A stretch of DNA of 62,739 nt, taken from contig JAFGSJ010000080.1 in the NCBI GenBank assembly GCA_016934675.1, positions 1 to 62,739 on the forward strand. The letters are read 5' to 3'. A program made the position numbers and the translations under genes. Source of the stretch: a bacterium (GTDB lineage: Bacteria; CSSED10-310; JAFGSJ01). The notes beneath the pieces are model-generated. The model was given only the letters and a program-made list of their open reading frames with translations, was not told the DNA's origin and did no database searches. Positions within the stretch are counted from its first letter, which is position 1, and each line of letters starts with the position of its first letter. Below, one piece after another: positions 43,380 through 51,052 of this stretch.

Positions 43380-44126
43380 CTAATCCAGTCCCAAGGGAGG
43401 GGTCCAACGCTCCGCCGCCCAGGCCACCTGATGAAATACACCCCGTAATGTCCGCACTTCACCCCTTGTCAATCCGGACCGCCCTAGAACCTTTTTGATG
43501 ACCTCAAATGCATGTTCGGGATTCTGGTGCTTTAAAAATCCGATTGAATACAAGGTCTGCTTCATCTGATCATACATAGCCTGAATTTCAGCCTGCGGGG
43601 CCCAGTCCGGTCCCTCTTCCCTGACGACTCGTCCACTCAGATGGAGCTGGTAACAGACAATCAAAACCGCTTGAGCCAAATTCAAGGTGGGATACTCATC
43701 CGCCGTGGGTATGGTTATGAGATGCTGGACATGTGAAAGGTCACGCGTCCTCAAACCATGCTGCTCGGGACCAAATATGATCGCCACATCGTTCTCGTCC
43801 GAATAACTGCCAATCTGATCAACGGCCAACGGTAAGGAAATGGGGTCCCGATATCTGCCGGGACGGGCCGATGTCCCATATACCCACTGCACGTCCCGGA
43901 CTGCCTCCGCCAAATCATCATAATGCTCGATCCGCTCGAGCAGATCAACAGCACCCCAGGCCATCCGACTGGCTTCCGCGGAATATGAGGCATTATCACG
44001 CCATGAAACAGGTCGTACCAAACGAAGACGATCAAAACCGAGGTTTTTCATCGCTCGAACGGTTGAACCAATATTGCCCGGTGATCCAGGCTCTACCAGT
44101 ACTATGACGATCCGTTCCCGCTTCAT
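43380..44126 (-). CDS. trmJ: tRNA (cytidine/uridine-32 2'-O)-methyltransferase TrmJ-like (SPOUT)
   Basis: A 248-residue SPOUT methyltransferase. Signature motifs: VEPGSPGNIGSTVRAMKN, IIFGPEQHGL and PTLNLAQAVLIV, which form the trefoil-knot SAM site. The C-terminal helical extension (about 165-245, with LKHQNPEHAFEVIKKVLGRSGL and RTLRGVFHQVAWA) is typical of TrmJ rather than plain SpoU. ATG 44126 is used; a TTG two codons earlier is possible, and neither has a strong ribosome binding site. Confidence 0.88.
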   Translation of the reverse strand: MKRERIVIVLVEPGSPGNIGSTVRAMKNLGFDRLRLVRPVSWRDNASYSAEASRMAWGAVDLLERIEHYDDLAEAVRDVQWVYGTSARPGRYRDPISLPLAVDQIGSYSDENDVAIIFGPEQHGLRTRDLSHVQHLITIPTADEYPTLNLAQAVLIVCYQLHLSGRVVREEGPDWAPQAEIQAMYDQMKQTLYSIGFLKHQNPEHAFEVIKKVLGRSGLTRGEVRTLRGVFHQVAWAAERWTPPLGLD

Positions 44127-44177
44127 CGACAACCCGGTCCCTGACGCTTCGTATTCAAGACTCTCACCACGACGTCT

Positions 44178-44405
44178 TCATTCGCAAATATAATAACTCC
44201 CGTCACGATACTGATAAAACCTGACCGGCACACCCGCGATCGAACAGACCTTGGCAAAAACCGTGTCTCGGGGTAAAATCTGCTCATTCAACGCCCGCAG
44301 TAATTCCAGGACCCGACTATCCTTGCTCAATGGCAGACGATAATGCAACCGGTACATGTCTTCATGATCGCCCACATTATACTTTATATGGTAGGTAGCT
44401 GTCAT
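44178..44405 (-). CDS. Small hypothetical protein upstream of trmJ
   Basis: A 75-residue frame starting at ATG 44405 (longer versions to 44513 are open but not convincing). Its composition is protein-like: a strand pair (TATYHIKYNVGD, MYRLHYRLPLS), a helix (RVLELLRALNEQ) and two more strands ending FYQYRDGSYYICE. I do not recognise it. No ribosome binding site is visible. The 51-bp gap to trmJ would allow co-transcription. It could also be the tail of a truncated gene. Confidence 0.4.
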   Translation of the reverse strand: MTATYHIKYNVGDHEDMYRLHYRLPLSKDSRVLELLRALNEQILPRDTVFAKVCSIAGVPVRFYQYRDGSYYICE

Positions 44406-44620
44406 AGATGTACTATATGTCCGTACATCCCGAAAGTCAACTGAGAATTCAAGAAAGACATGGTTCGTGTGTAATGAACAGAACGAATCATTGGTTGTGC
44501 TATCGAAATCCACCGTGTTTTGGGACCTGGATTACTGAAAATGACATATCAGCATTGTTTGGCTCGAGAATTGTAACTGAATGGTATCAAACGGTTCACA
44601 CTGGACCATTGAGCATACAA

Positions 44621-44652
44621 ACTCTGTGTTCTCCGTGATCTCCGTGGTAAAG
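44621..44652 (+). repeat. Intergenic repeat of the CTCTGTGTTCTCCGTG type
   Basis: The sequence runs CTCTGTGTTCTCCGTG and then ATCTCCGTGGTAAAG: three imperfect units of C(T)C(T/C)GTG. Phrases of this kind recur between genes in many unrelated bacteria. It lies in the 460-bp divergent gap between the small ORF (minus) and the envelope operon (plus). The rest of that gap holds only a possible promoter near its right end. Confidence 0.55.
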
Positions 44653-44817
44653 AATTGACATCCAACCACCACATAAGAAACAGGGAAGCACAGAACGGGT
44701 CTCAACCGAAGAAGCCCAACCGCTTCTGCCCTCGCATGCCCTGTTCATCTTTCCCAAATGCAGAAAATAATGGGAGATCGCTGCGCTATCCCTTTATCAT
44801 ACTGTAGTCTTCAGAGC

Positions 44818-44845
44818 TGGAAATTCAGGATTTTTTTTGTATAAA
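44818..44845 (+). promoter_or_regulatory. Possible promoter of the envelope operon
   Basis: TGGAAA (44818-44823) and TATAAA (44840-44845) are separated by 16 bp that include a run of eight T. The -10 is close to consensus; the -35 is weak. It lies 36 bp before the translation start chosen for the first gene. Confidence 0.35.
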
Positions 44846-44886
44846 TAAGAGGGCTGTGTTATAGTATGTGTTTCATCAGGAAAGCA

Positions 44887-45747
44887 ATGCTGCTTTATGA
44901 GACAACCGGGGGAAGATCGGGTATGCAGAAGGATCAGGGTGTCATCAATCTATTCCGGCCGATGGAATTGATAGGATTTTCGCTTTTTCCCTTGATCGGA
45001 CATATAGTGGCCGACAACAGTCTACCTCCGCTTATGCTGGTGTTTTCGAGCCTGATTCTCAGTCTGGCCATCATTTTTGATAATTACGTCGAGGGCGTGC
45101 TGTTTCATCCGGGCGATGCCAGGAGCGGAGATTATCCGGTGACATTGTCGCCTGGTTTTTTTCAGACGATCAGGTTTGGTCGGGAGGTCCTTTTTGCGGT
45201 TTTCTTTCTGATTACAGTGCTGGCTGTACCTCGCTCATTACCGTGGGCGATGATCGTATTCATCCTGATCAGGTTGTATAACAGCCGTCATTTTGTGGTC
45301 AAGATGCGTCCTCCCCTGGATTTTTTATGTCATTATTTCGGGGCTTTTGTGTTTTATATGTATGGCGTGAGTTGGCAGGGTCATAGCCCAGGTTTGGTCC
45401 TGCCCGGATTGGGTTTGGCGGCATTATTCAGTGGGGGCTATCTCAATCATTTATTGGTCGATCGGCTGCGGGATGCCGAGTTGGGCTTGGTGACGCTGGT
45501 CCATCGATTCAAAGAGAATACGGTCCATTATCTGGCCGGTGGTGTCATTGTTGCCGGCGATCTCTGTCTGAGTATATTTTATGCACCAACGGACGTGCTC
45601 TGGTTTTTGGTGTTCGCTTTATTAGCTCTCAGTATTGTGATCATGATATTTGTATTAAAAAATGCCCGGGCATTCCGTAGGTATTATCGGCTGCTTCATA
45701 TAATGGGAGCCTCGATTATACTTATGAGTATCTGGTTCTGGTCATGA
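44887..45747 (+). CDS. UbiA-like prenyltransferase homologue, first gene of envelope operon
   Basis: A membrane protein of about 286 residues with eight or nine helices. It resembles UbiA-superfamily prenyltransferases: LFRPMELIGFSLFPLIG near the start, a loop containing FDNYVEGVLFHPGDARSGD, where the first Asp-rich motif (NDxxDxxxD) would be, and a second loop DRLRDAELGLVTLV matching the DxxxD..GxxTL motif. The first motif is altered, so activity is uncertain. ATG 44887 has AGGA at five bases; 44866 and 44923 are other possible starts. It may prenylate a small acceptor or prepare a lipid carrier for the glycosylation genes downstream. Confidence 0.6.
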   Translation: MLLYETTGGRSGMQKDQGVINLFRPMELIGFSLFPLIGHIVADNSLPPLMLVFSSLILSLAIIFDNYVEGVLFHPGDARSGDYPVTLSPGFFQTIRFGREVLFAVFFLITVLAVPRSLPWAMIVFILIRLYNSRHFVVKMRPPLDFLCHYFGAFVFYMYGVSWQGHSPGLVLPGLGLAALFSGGYLNHLLVDRLRDAELGLVTLVHRFKENTVHYLAGGVIVAGDLCLSIFYAPTDVLWFLVFALLALSIVIMIFVLKNARAFRRYYRLLHIMGASIILMSIWFWS

Positions 45748-45799
45748 GCGAGGTTTTTGTGAGTTGGGACGGAGTATGGGTTGAAGGGTCTTCATTCGG

Positions 45800-46819
45800 A
45801 TGAACATCAGGCAGACACTCAAAGTAGTCCGGGCTTTTGTGGGGCCGGCCCGGCCGATCATGCTCTATCATAAGCCGACGTCACGATGTGATTGTCGTTG
45901 TCATTTTTGTGATTTTTGGGTCAAGGCATCTGATGATGAGGAAATACTGTCGACCGAGCTGGTCATGGTCATGCTGGACCAGGCCAGGCAAGCGGGTATG
46001 ACCCATTATATTCTGTGGGGAGGTGAACCGCTTCTGCTTGAAGATTTACCGGTTTGGCAAGCTTATGCGCGACGAGCCGGTTTCTATGTCTCGTTGTGTA
46101 CTTCGGGCTATCGTCTGCCGGAACGTGCGGCCGAAATTGTGCCCCAGACCGATCGATTATTGGTTTCGCTTGAATGTGCCGATGATCGTCAGGACGAGAT
46201 CAGAAGAACACCTGGGCTCTTTCGGAACATTGTGGCCGGGCTCGAAAAAGTAAAAACATGTTCCAGCACGACCACTGTGCTCTGGTGCAATGTCAGCAAG
46301 TTGAATCTTGACTGTGTTTCGGAAGTGGCCCGTTTTGCCCTCGAGTATAAGATCGGGGTCGAGTTTTTTCCCATGGCCCATTTCTCCCAATATAATCAGC
46401 AATACCTGCTCGATGCCGGTGAGCGCAGGACTGTATTTGACCAGATTCTCGCACTGAAGCGTTCGGGCTACCCGGTCCGAAACACTCGGTTCGCACTCGA
46501 ACTCATGGCTTCCTCGCGTCCTTTCCGTTGTCAAACGGCCCGGTTATCGGTCCAGGTCATGCCTGAAGGTTCGATTTATGCCTGCGAGCCGCGAATCAAT
46601 CCGGATTTAAAGCCCTATGGTTCAATACCGAATTATTCGCTCGAACGGTTGGCAGTGGACCCGGTTTATCAGGCCGCCTGTCTGAAAATGGCTCGCTGTA
46701 ACCGCTGTTTGCTGCCCTGCGTAGCCAATGTGGCGGATAACCTCCGGCTGCAGCCCTTTTATTGGTTTTTTGATCGATTTCTGACCGGATTGTCCACAAT
46801 GGTCCGATCTCGTCAATAA
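45800..46819 (+). CDS. Radical SAM protein with SPASM-like C-terminal cluster
   Basis: A 339-residue enzyme. The radical SAM cysteines are C30, C34 and C37 in RCDCRCHFCDFW, followed by ILWGGEPLLLED, the GGEP motif. The C-terminal third has Cys-rich segments (IYACEPRI; then ARCNRCLLPC) suggestive of an auxiliary Fe-S cluster (twitch/SPASM). It lies 52 bp after the UbiA-like gene. Such proteins modify peptides, sugars or lipids; MoaA/HpnH-like relatives next to isoprenoid genes exist. The substrate is not inferable. Confidence 0.82.
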   Translation: MNIRQTLKVVRAFVGPARPIMLYHKPTSRCDCRCHFCDFWVKASDDEEILSTELVMVMLDQARQAGMTHYILWGGEPLLLEDLPVWQAYARRAGFYVSLCTSGYRLPERAAEIVPQTDRLLVSLECADDRQDEIRRTPGLFRNIVAGLEKVKTCSSTTTVLWCNVSKLNLDCVSEVARFALEYKIGVEFFPMAHFSQYNQQYLLDAGERRTVFDQILALKRSGYPVRNTRFALELMASSRPFRCQTARLSVQVMPEGSIYACEPRINPDLKPYGSIPNYSLERLAVDPVYQAACLKMARCNRCLLPCVANVADNLRLQPFYWFFDRFLTGLSTMVRSRQ

Positions 46820-46836
46820 CAAACGAGGCAGGTGAC

Positions 46837-48264
46837 ATGGGCGGAACCCAGATCAGATACAGAATGCTATTTACCATGTTGATATGGGTGCTGGTCGTGC
46901 AGGGTATCTGGATATTTTCCGGACTGGATGCAACCTTTCCAAGCAGTATTTTTTTCCGCGGTGACAGCGTCCATTTTCTGGAACAGGCCCGTCACATCGC
47001 ACAAGGGCGGACGTATAACGCCAATCTGCCCTTTCATCCGCCCTTGACCGCCTGGATATTGGTCCCGTTGTGGTGGCTCTGCCCCACACCCGAGGCAGTC
47101 CATATCGCCTCCAAAATAGTAATGCTGTTGCTCAATGCCCTGACCTTGACTTTCTTCTTCGTGCTTATACGAAACAGTGTCCCCCATGCTTTCTGGTTTT
47201 GCATGCTGCTCCCCTTCAGTTTCGGCGAAATGCTCCTGTCCTCGGCCGTGAACAGTGAGGCTGTCTATCGTTTTGTACTGGTTGTTCTTCTCTGGCTGGG
47301 ATTTCGGCGTCCGTTTCTGGGAGGTCTACTGAACGCATTGGCCTGCTTGACCCGGGCGGAACATCTCTGGCTGTTGGTGCTTGTCTGCATAGTCGGTTTG
47401 TTTGTCCGGGACCGGCGTCGTTTCGTGATTATGAACCTGGTTGGCTGCCTCTGCGTGCTGGCCCCCTATATGGTTGTGACAGCCGGACGGATCAATGCCT
47501 ACAACTCTGCTTTCAAGGACCGGCTGATCGAACCCTTGCCGGTCTTGGTCCCCATTACCCTGTACGGTCCGCTGAACTTTGCGCTGGCCCAGGCCAGCGA
47601 TGATCTGTTTTTTTCAAGGTCACTACTCCCGACAACTGAAGGGACTGATGCCCAACTCGATCCCCTGTCCCCGACTCATAATCGCTACATGAATCACGGT
47701 TATTCTCTTGGCATGAAGCGGATTATTTCCGGACCAGGCCCATGGTTGCTCAGAGTCGGCAACAAAATCCTATTCTCGATGCGGGCCGTGAGTTATGGCT
47801 GGACTTGGCGAGATGTGCCCAATAGACAAACCTGGCTGCGGCCCCCGGTCGATATGGCCCATTCATTTTCGGGCCTTTATTTCGCATTGTGTCTGGCCCT
47901 GATTGGTGTGGGTGCCTGGCATCTGAGAAAAGAAAAACGCTTGCTCGGGATCGCCGGCGTGCTTCTTCTGTATCGACTCGGAATGAATGCCCTCTTTTTC
48001 CCTTATCTGCGCAGCATGATGATTCTCTCGCCGCTGTGGTTGGTACTCATGTTGACCGGCTTGACCCTGTGTTTTAAAAGCTGGTTGAAACGTATATTGA
48101 TCGGTCTGTTGATCGGAGCGGGTTTCATCCAATGCTTTGCCTTGGAGGGCAATCTGGATTATTATATTCAGGGTAAAAGCGACAGGCATGGTCAAATACT
48201 ACAAGATGATAACGTCACGATCAACTTTGTTGGTCATTACCGTAAACAAGGAGTTGGACGATGA
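46837..48264 (+). CDS. Polytopic glycosyltransferase-like membrane protein (GT-C)
   Basis: A 475-residue membrane protein with about eleven helices. After the first helix it carries FRGDSVHFLEQARHIA, the GT-C acidic loop, and then LPFHPPLTAWILVPLWW, the HPPL motif of ArnT/PMT-type enzymes. It has a short C-terminal tail with no large soluble domain. The stop overlaps the next ATG (ATGA at 48261-48264). It is likely to add sugars from a polyprenyl-phosphate donor to a lipid-linked acceptor outside the membrane; donor unknown. Confidence 0.72.
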   Translation: MGGTQIRYRMLFTMLIWVLVVQGIWIFSGLDATFPSSIFFRGDSVHFLEQARHIAQGRTYNANLPFHPPLTAWILVPLWWLCPTPEAVHIASKIVMLLLNALTLTFFFVLIRNSVPHAFWFCMLLPFSFGEMLLSSAVNSEAVYRFVLVVLLWLGFRRPFLGGLLNALACLTRAEHLWLLVLVCIVGLFVRDRRRFVIMNLVGCLCVLAPYMVVTAGRINAYNSAFKDRLIEPLPVLVPITLYGPLNFALAQASDDLFFSRSLLPTTEGTDAQLDPLSPTHNRYMNHGYSLGMKRIISGPGPWLLRVGNKILFSMRAVSYGWTWRDVPNRQTWLRPPVDMAHSFSGLYFALCLALIGVGAWHLRKEKRLLGIAGVLLLYRLGMNALFFPYLRSMMILSPLWLVLMLTGLTLCFKSWLKRILIGLLIGAGFIQCFALEGNLDYYIQGKSDRHGQILQDDNVTINFVGHYRKQGVGR

Positions 48265-49145
48265 AGAAAACATATCTTATCATGATCTTGATCCTGCTGT
48301 TGTTCTGCTGTAACTCGACAAAAGACAAACAGGCTGCATTTCTCACGATCGGCGATGTGACCTACTCGAAAGATGAAGCCCGGATCATTTTCAATTCCTA
48401 TCCTTTTTCTGTAAAACGGAATTATATTGGCAAGGACGGTCAGATTGACCTGAACGCTTTTCGTGAGTTCATGTTAAAGGAGATCGTTTTTGCCGATAAA
48501 GCGAAGAAAGAGGGTCTGACCGATCAGGCTGAACTGCAGGCAATTCTCAAGTGGTCGGCCCATCGCCTATTGTCCCAGGCCTATATCCGGGAAGAAATTT
48601 ATACCAACATCGTCTCGGATGATGAGCTCAAAAAGCTCTTCGAAGAATACACGCAACGCTATTCCCAACCGGAACAGTTTCACGCTCGTCACATCCTGAT
48701 CACGCCAGGACCGAATCCCGTGCTGTACAATACGGCAAAAGACGATGCCCAGGATGAAGAACAGGCCCAGCTGAAAATCATAAAGATTCAGAAAATGCTG
48801 GCCGACGGTCAGGATTTCAGCGAATTGGCCAAGCAGTATTCAGAGGACATGACTGCAACTGACGGTGGTGATCTTGGTTTTTTCAAGAAAGAAGACATGG
48901 AGAGTGCGTTCAGCGAGACATTGGCCACAATGAAGCCGGGAGAGCACAAGGGTCCGATCAAAACCTCGTTTGGCTACCACTTTGTACAATTGATCGAGAC
49001 CAAAAGCAGTGCGACTATTTCGTTCGAAACGGTAAAAAACGATATTCTGCAGCAGGCGATTGCTCGCCAGTCCAAGAGTGTGGACCAGATCATCGGGCAG
49101 ATGGTCCAGGACCGTATCCAACAAGGGCAGGTCAAGATGCCATGA
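48261..49145 (+). CDS. Parvulin-type peptidyl-prolyl isomerase (SurA/PrsA-like)
   Basis: A 294-residue exported foldase. N-terminal hydrophobic segment ending LLFCCNS; the Cys pair could be a non-standard lipobox. Then a SurA-N-like helical chaperone region (30-125) and one PpiC/parvulin domain (about 135-255) with FHARHILI, DFSELAKQYSED, GGDLGFFKKEDM and FGYHFVQLIE. It probably assists folding or targeting of secreted proteins, which fits a neighbour that may glycosylate them. ATGA overlaps at both ends show translational coupling. Confidence 0.88.
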   Translation: MKKTYLIMILILLLFCCNSTKDKQAAFLTIGDVTYSKDEARIIFNSYPFSVKRNYIGKDGQIDLNAFREFMLKEIVFADKAKKEGLTDQAELQAILKWSAHRLLSQAYIREEIYTNIVSDDELKKLFEEYTQRYSQPEQFHARHILITPGPNPVLYNTAKDDAQDEEQAQLKIIKIQKMLADGQDFSELAKQYSEDMTATDGGDLGFFKKEDMESAFSETLATMKPGEHKGPIKTSFGYHFVQLIETKSSATISFETVKNDILQQAIARQSKSVDQIIGQMVQDRIQQGQVKMP

Positions 49146-51052
49146 ATCTACTCATCAGTTTTATCCTGATTATTTCCATCGATACATTGCGTTACGACGC
49201 TCTCGAGTCCATGCCCTTGACCGGTAAGCACCTGCACAGATTTCAGCAGGTCGAGTCCTGTTGGACGCCGGTCCCGCTGACGCTGCCCGCACATATCTCG
49301 ATGTTGTCCGGTCGCTATCCTTATGAACATGGGATCAGAAACAATGGTCATTACCGGCTCAAAGATGAGACGGTCTATCTGCCTCAGCTCCTGCATGAGC
49401 GGGGGTATCGAACCGCCGCCTTTGTTTCGGCCCAGGTCCTTTCAGCAAAATACGGTCTGCAGCGAGGTTTTGATGTGTATCACGAACCGCCGATCGGCTT
49501 CAAGGAACAGCCGGCTGAAACCACTATTGCGCACTGCCTGGAATTCATGAAGCAGGAAGGAGTAAATGACCGCCCCACCCTGGTCTTTCTGCATCTGTAC
49601 GATCCACATGCACCCTATCGGGGCCATGATCGGGCGGCTCCGAACAGCCGGGCCGCATACTATGCCGAGGTTACCCATGTCGATCAACAATTACAGCAGA
49701 TCTGGTCATTCCTGGACGAACAGAACAGGTGGGGATCGACCCTGGTCGTTTTGACCTCGGACCATGGCGAGGACCTGGGCGATCACGGCGAATTTCAGCA
49801 TGGACTCTATCTCTACGATACCACGACTCGTGTTCCTTTTTTCCTGCATGCTCCGGCTGAAAGGACGCTGAGACAAACCGGCTCGCTTGTTGACCTGGCT
49901 CCGACCATACTGGATTATCTGGGAATTGAGAAGCCGATGGAAATGACCGGGACTTCCCTGACCGATCCGGACTCGAAAACCTGTATTATCGAGAGCCTGG
50001 CAGCGTATGAGTTGATGCGCTGGCCTAAAATGTATGGTCTGGTCGAGGGCGGCTGGAAGTACATCGAGGGTGATGGGCTTGAATTGTACAAGCTTGATCA
50101 AGGCGGCGAAACACAGAACCTGGCCGAGGAATTTCCCGACCGGGTCCGACAATGCAAGACCAGACTCGACCCGGTCAAGCTGGCCTCGAGGGAGACTCCC
50201 CGCGGCGACCCGGAGCTGCTGGCCTTGGGCTATCTCAGCCCGGTCTCGGACGGTGAAATCAGGACTATCAAACGGTCCGATCAACGGCGGGTCCTCGAAG
50301 CATTACATAACTCTTTTCTTGATCTGGATACCGGCAATTTCGAGGGAATCTGGGACGGGGTGATGAATGCCCTGGATGCGGACCGGTCCAACCCGGCCCT
50401 GCACTTTTACCTGCTCACTGCTGCACTGCGATTGAATAAGCAATTACCCGAAGACCTCATAAATTCGATAAAACCTGATTACGATAATTCGGGTTCAACC
50501 GCCTATATGCTGGGACAATATCTAGAAAAGCAGGGTTTCAAAGAGAAAGCTTCCAATTATTATGAACAAGCCCAGGAGCAAAACCCGCTCTTCATCGAAC
50601 CCTCGTTGGCCCTGATGATCCTTGCCCTGACCAGCGGTCGTCCGGATGAGGCCCGACCGCAGGTCGAACTGCTTCTCAGGTATGGTGCTCAGGAAGAAGC
50701 GGGCATATTGGCCGAGGCTGTCTGGCGCATGTATCAGGGCAATCCCCATTATGCCCTTCTTTTTCTCGATAAGGTCGAACAGAAACTGCAATCATCCGTC
50801 AGATATTGGCTGATCAAGGGATATATCCAATCGAGCCAGAAAAAAAATGAGTCTGCGTTGGTCTCCTTTCAACGGGCCCATGAGTTGGGCTACATCTCGC
50901 CAGAATTTATATTGGGTTGGGCCACAATCGCCCTCGAGATAAACGATCTTGTGCAAGCCCGACGACTTTTCGCCGAATTTCTCGAGCGGTATCCCCGACA
51001 CAAGGAAGCTGTCAATGTCAAGGAAATACTGGCTGCTTATCCTCAAAATTAG
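49142..51052 (+). CDS. Sulfatase-like alkaline phosphatase superfamily enzyme with TPR tail
   Basis: A 636-residue protein. After a short N-terminal hydrophobic stretch it shows ISIDTLRYDAL (metal ligand Asp14), the nucleophile region TPVPLTLPAHISMLSGRYP (Thr or Ser in place of the formylglycine Cys of true sulfatases), and LTSDHGEDLGDHGE (D207/H208). The catalytic domain ends near 340. The rest (about 400-630) is helical with TPR-like units (NYYEQAQEQNPLFIEPSLAL; then ALVSFQRAHELGY). The lack of a CxPxR motif suggests a phosphohydrolase or phosphotransferase rather than a sulfatase. It overlaps the STT3-like gene by 38 bp. Confidence 0.8.
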   Translation: MNLLISFILIISIDTLRYDALESMPLTGKHLHRFQQVESCWTPVPLTLPAHISMLSGRYPYEHGIRNNGHYRLKDETVYLPQLLHERGYRTAAFVSAQVLSAKYGLQRGFDVYHEPPIGFKEQPAETTIAHCLEFMKQEGVNDRPTLVFLHLYDPHAPYRGHDRAAPNSRAAYYAEVTHVDQQLQQIWSFLDEQNRWGSTLVVLTSDHGEDLGDHGEFQHGLYLYDTTTRVPFFLHAPAERTLRQTGSLVDLAPTILDYLGIEKPMEMTGTSLTDPDSKTCIIESLAAYELMRWPKMYGLVEGGWKYIEGDGLELYKLDQGGETQNLAEEFPDRVRQCKTRLDPVKLASRETPRGDPELLALGYLSPVSDGEIRTIKRSDQRRVLEALHNSFLDLDTGNFEGIWDGVMNALDADRSNPALHFYLLTAALRLNKQLPEDLINSIKPDYDNSGSTAYMLGQYLEKQGFKEKASNYYEQAQEQNPLFIEPSLALMILALTSGRPDEARPQVELLLRYGAQEEAGILAEAVWRMYQGNPHYALLFLDKVEQKLQSSVRYWLIKGYIQSSQKKNESALVSFQRAHELGYISPEFILGWATIALEINDLVQARRLFAEFLERYPRHKEAVNVKEILAAYPQN

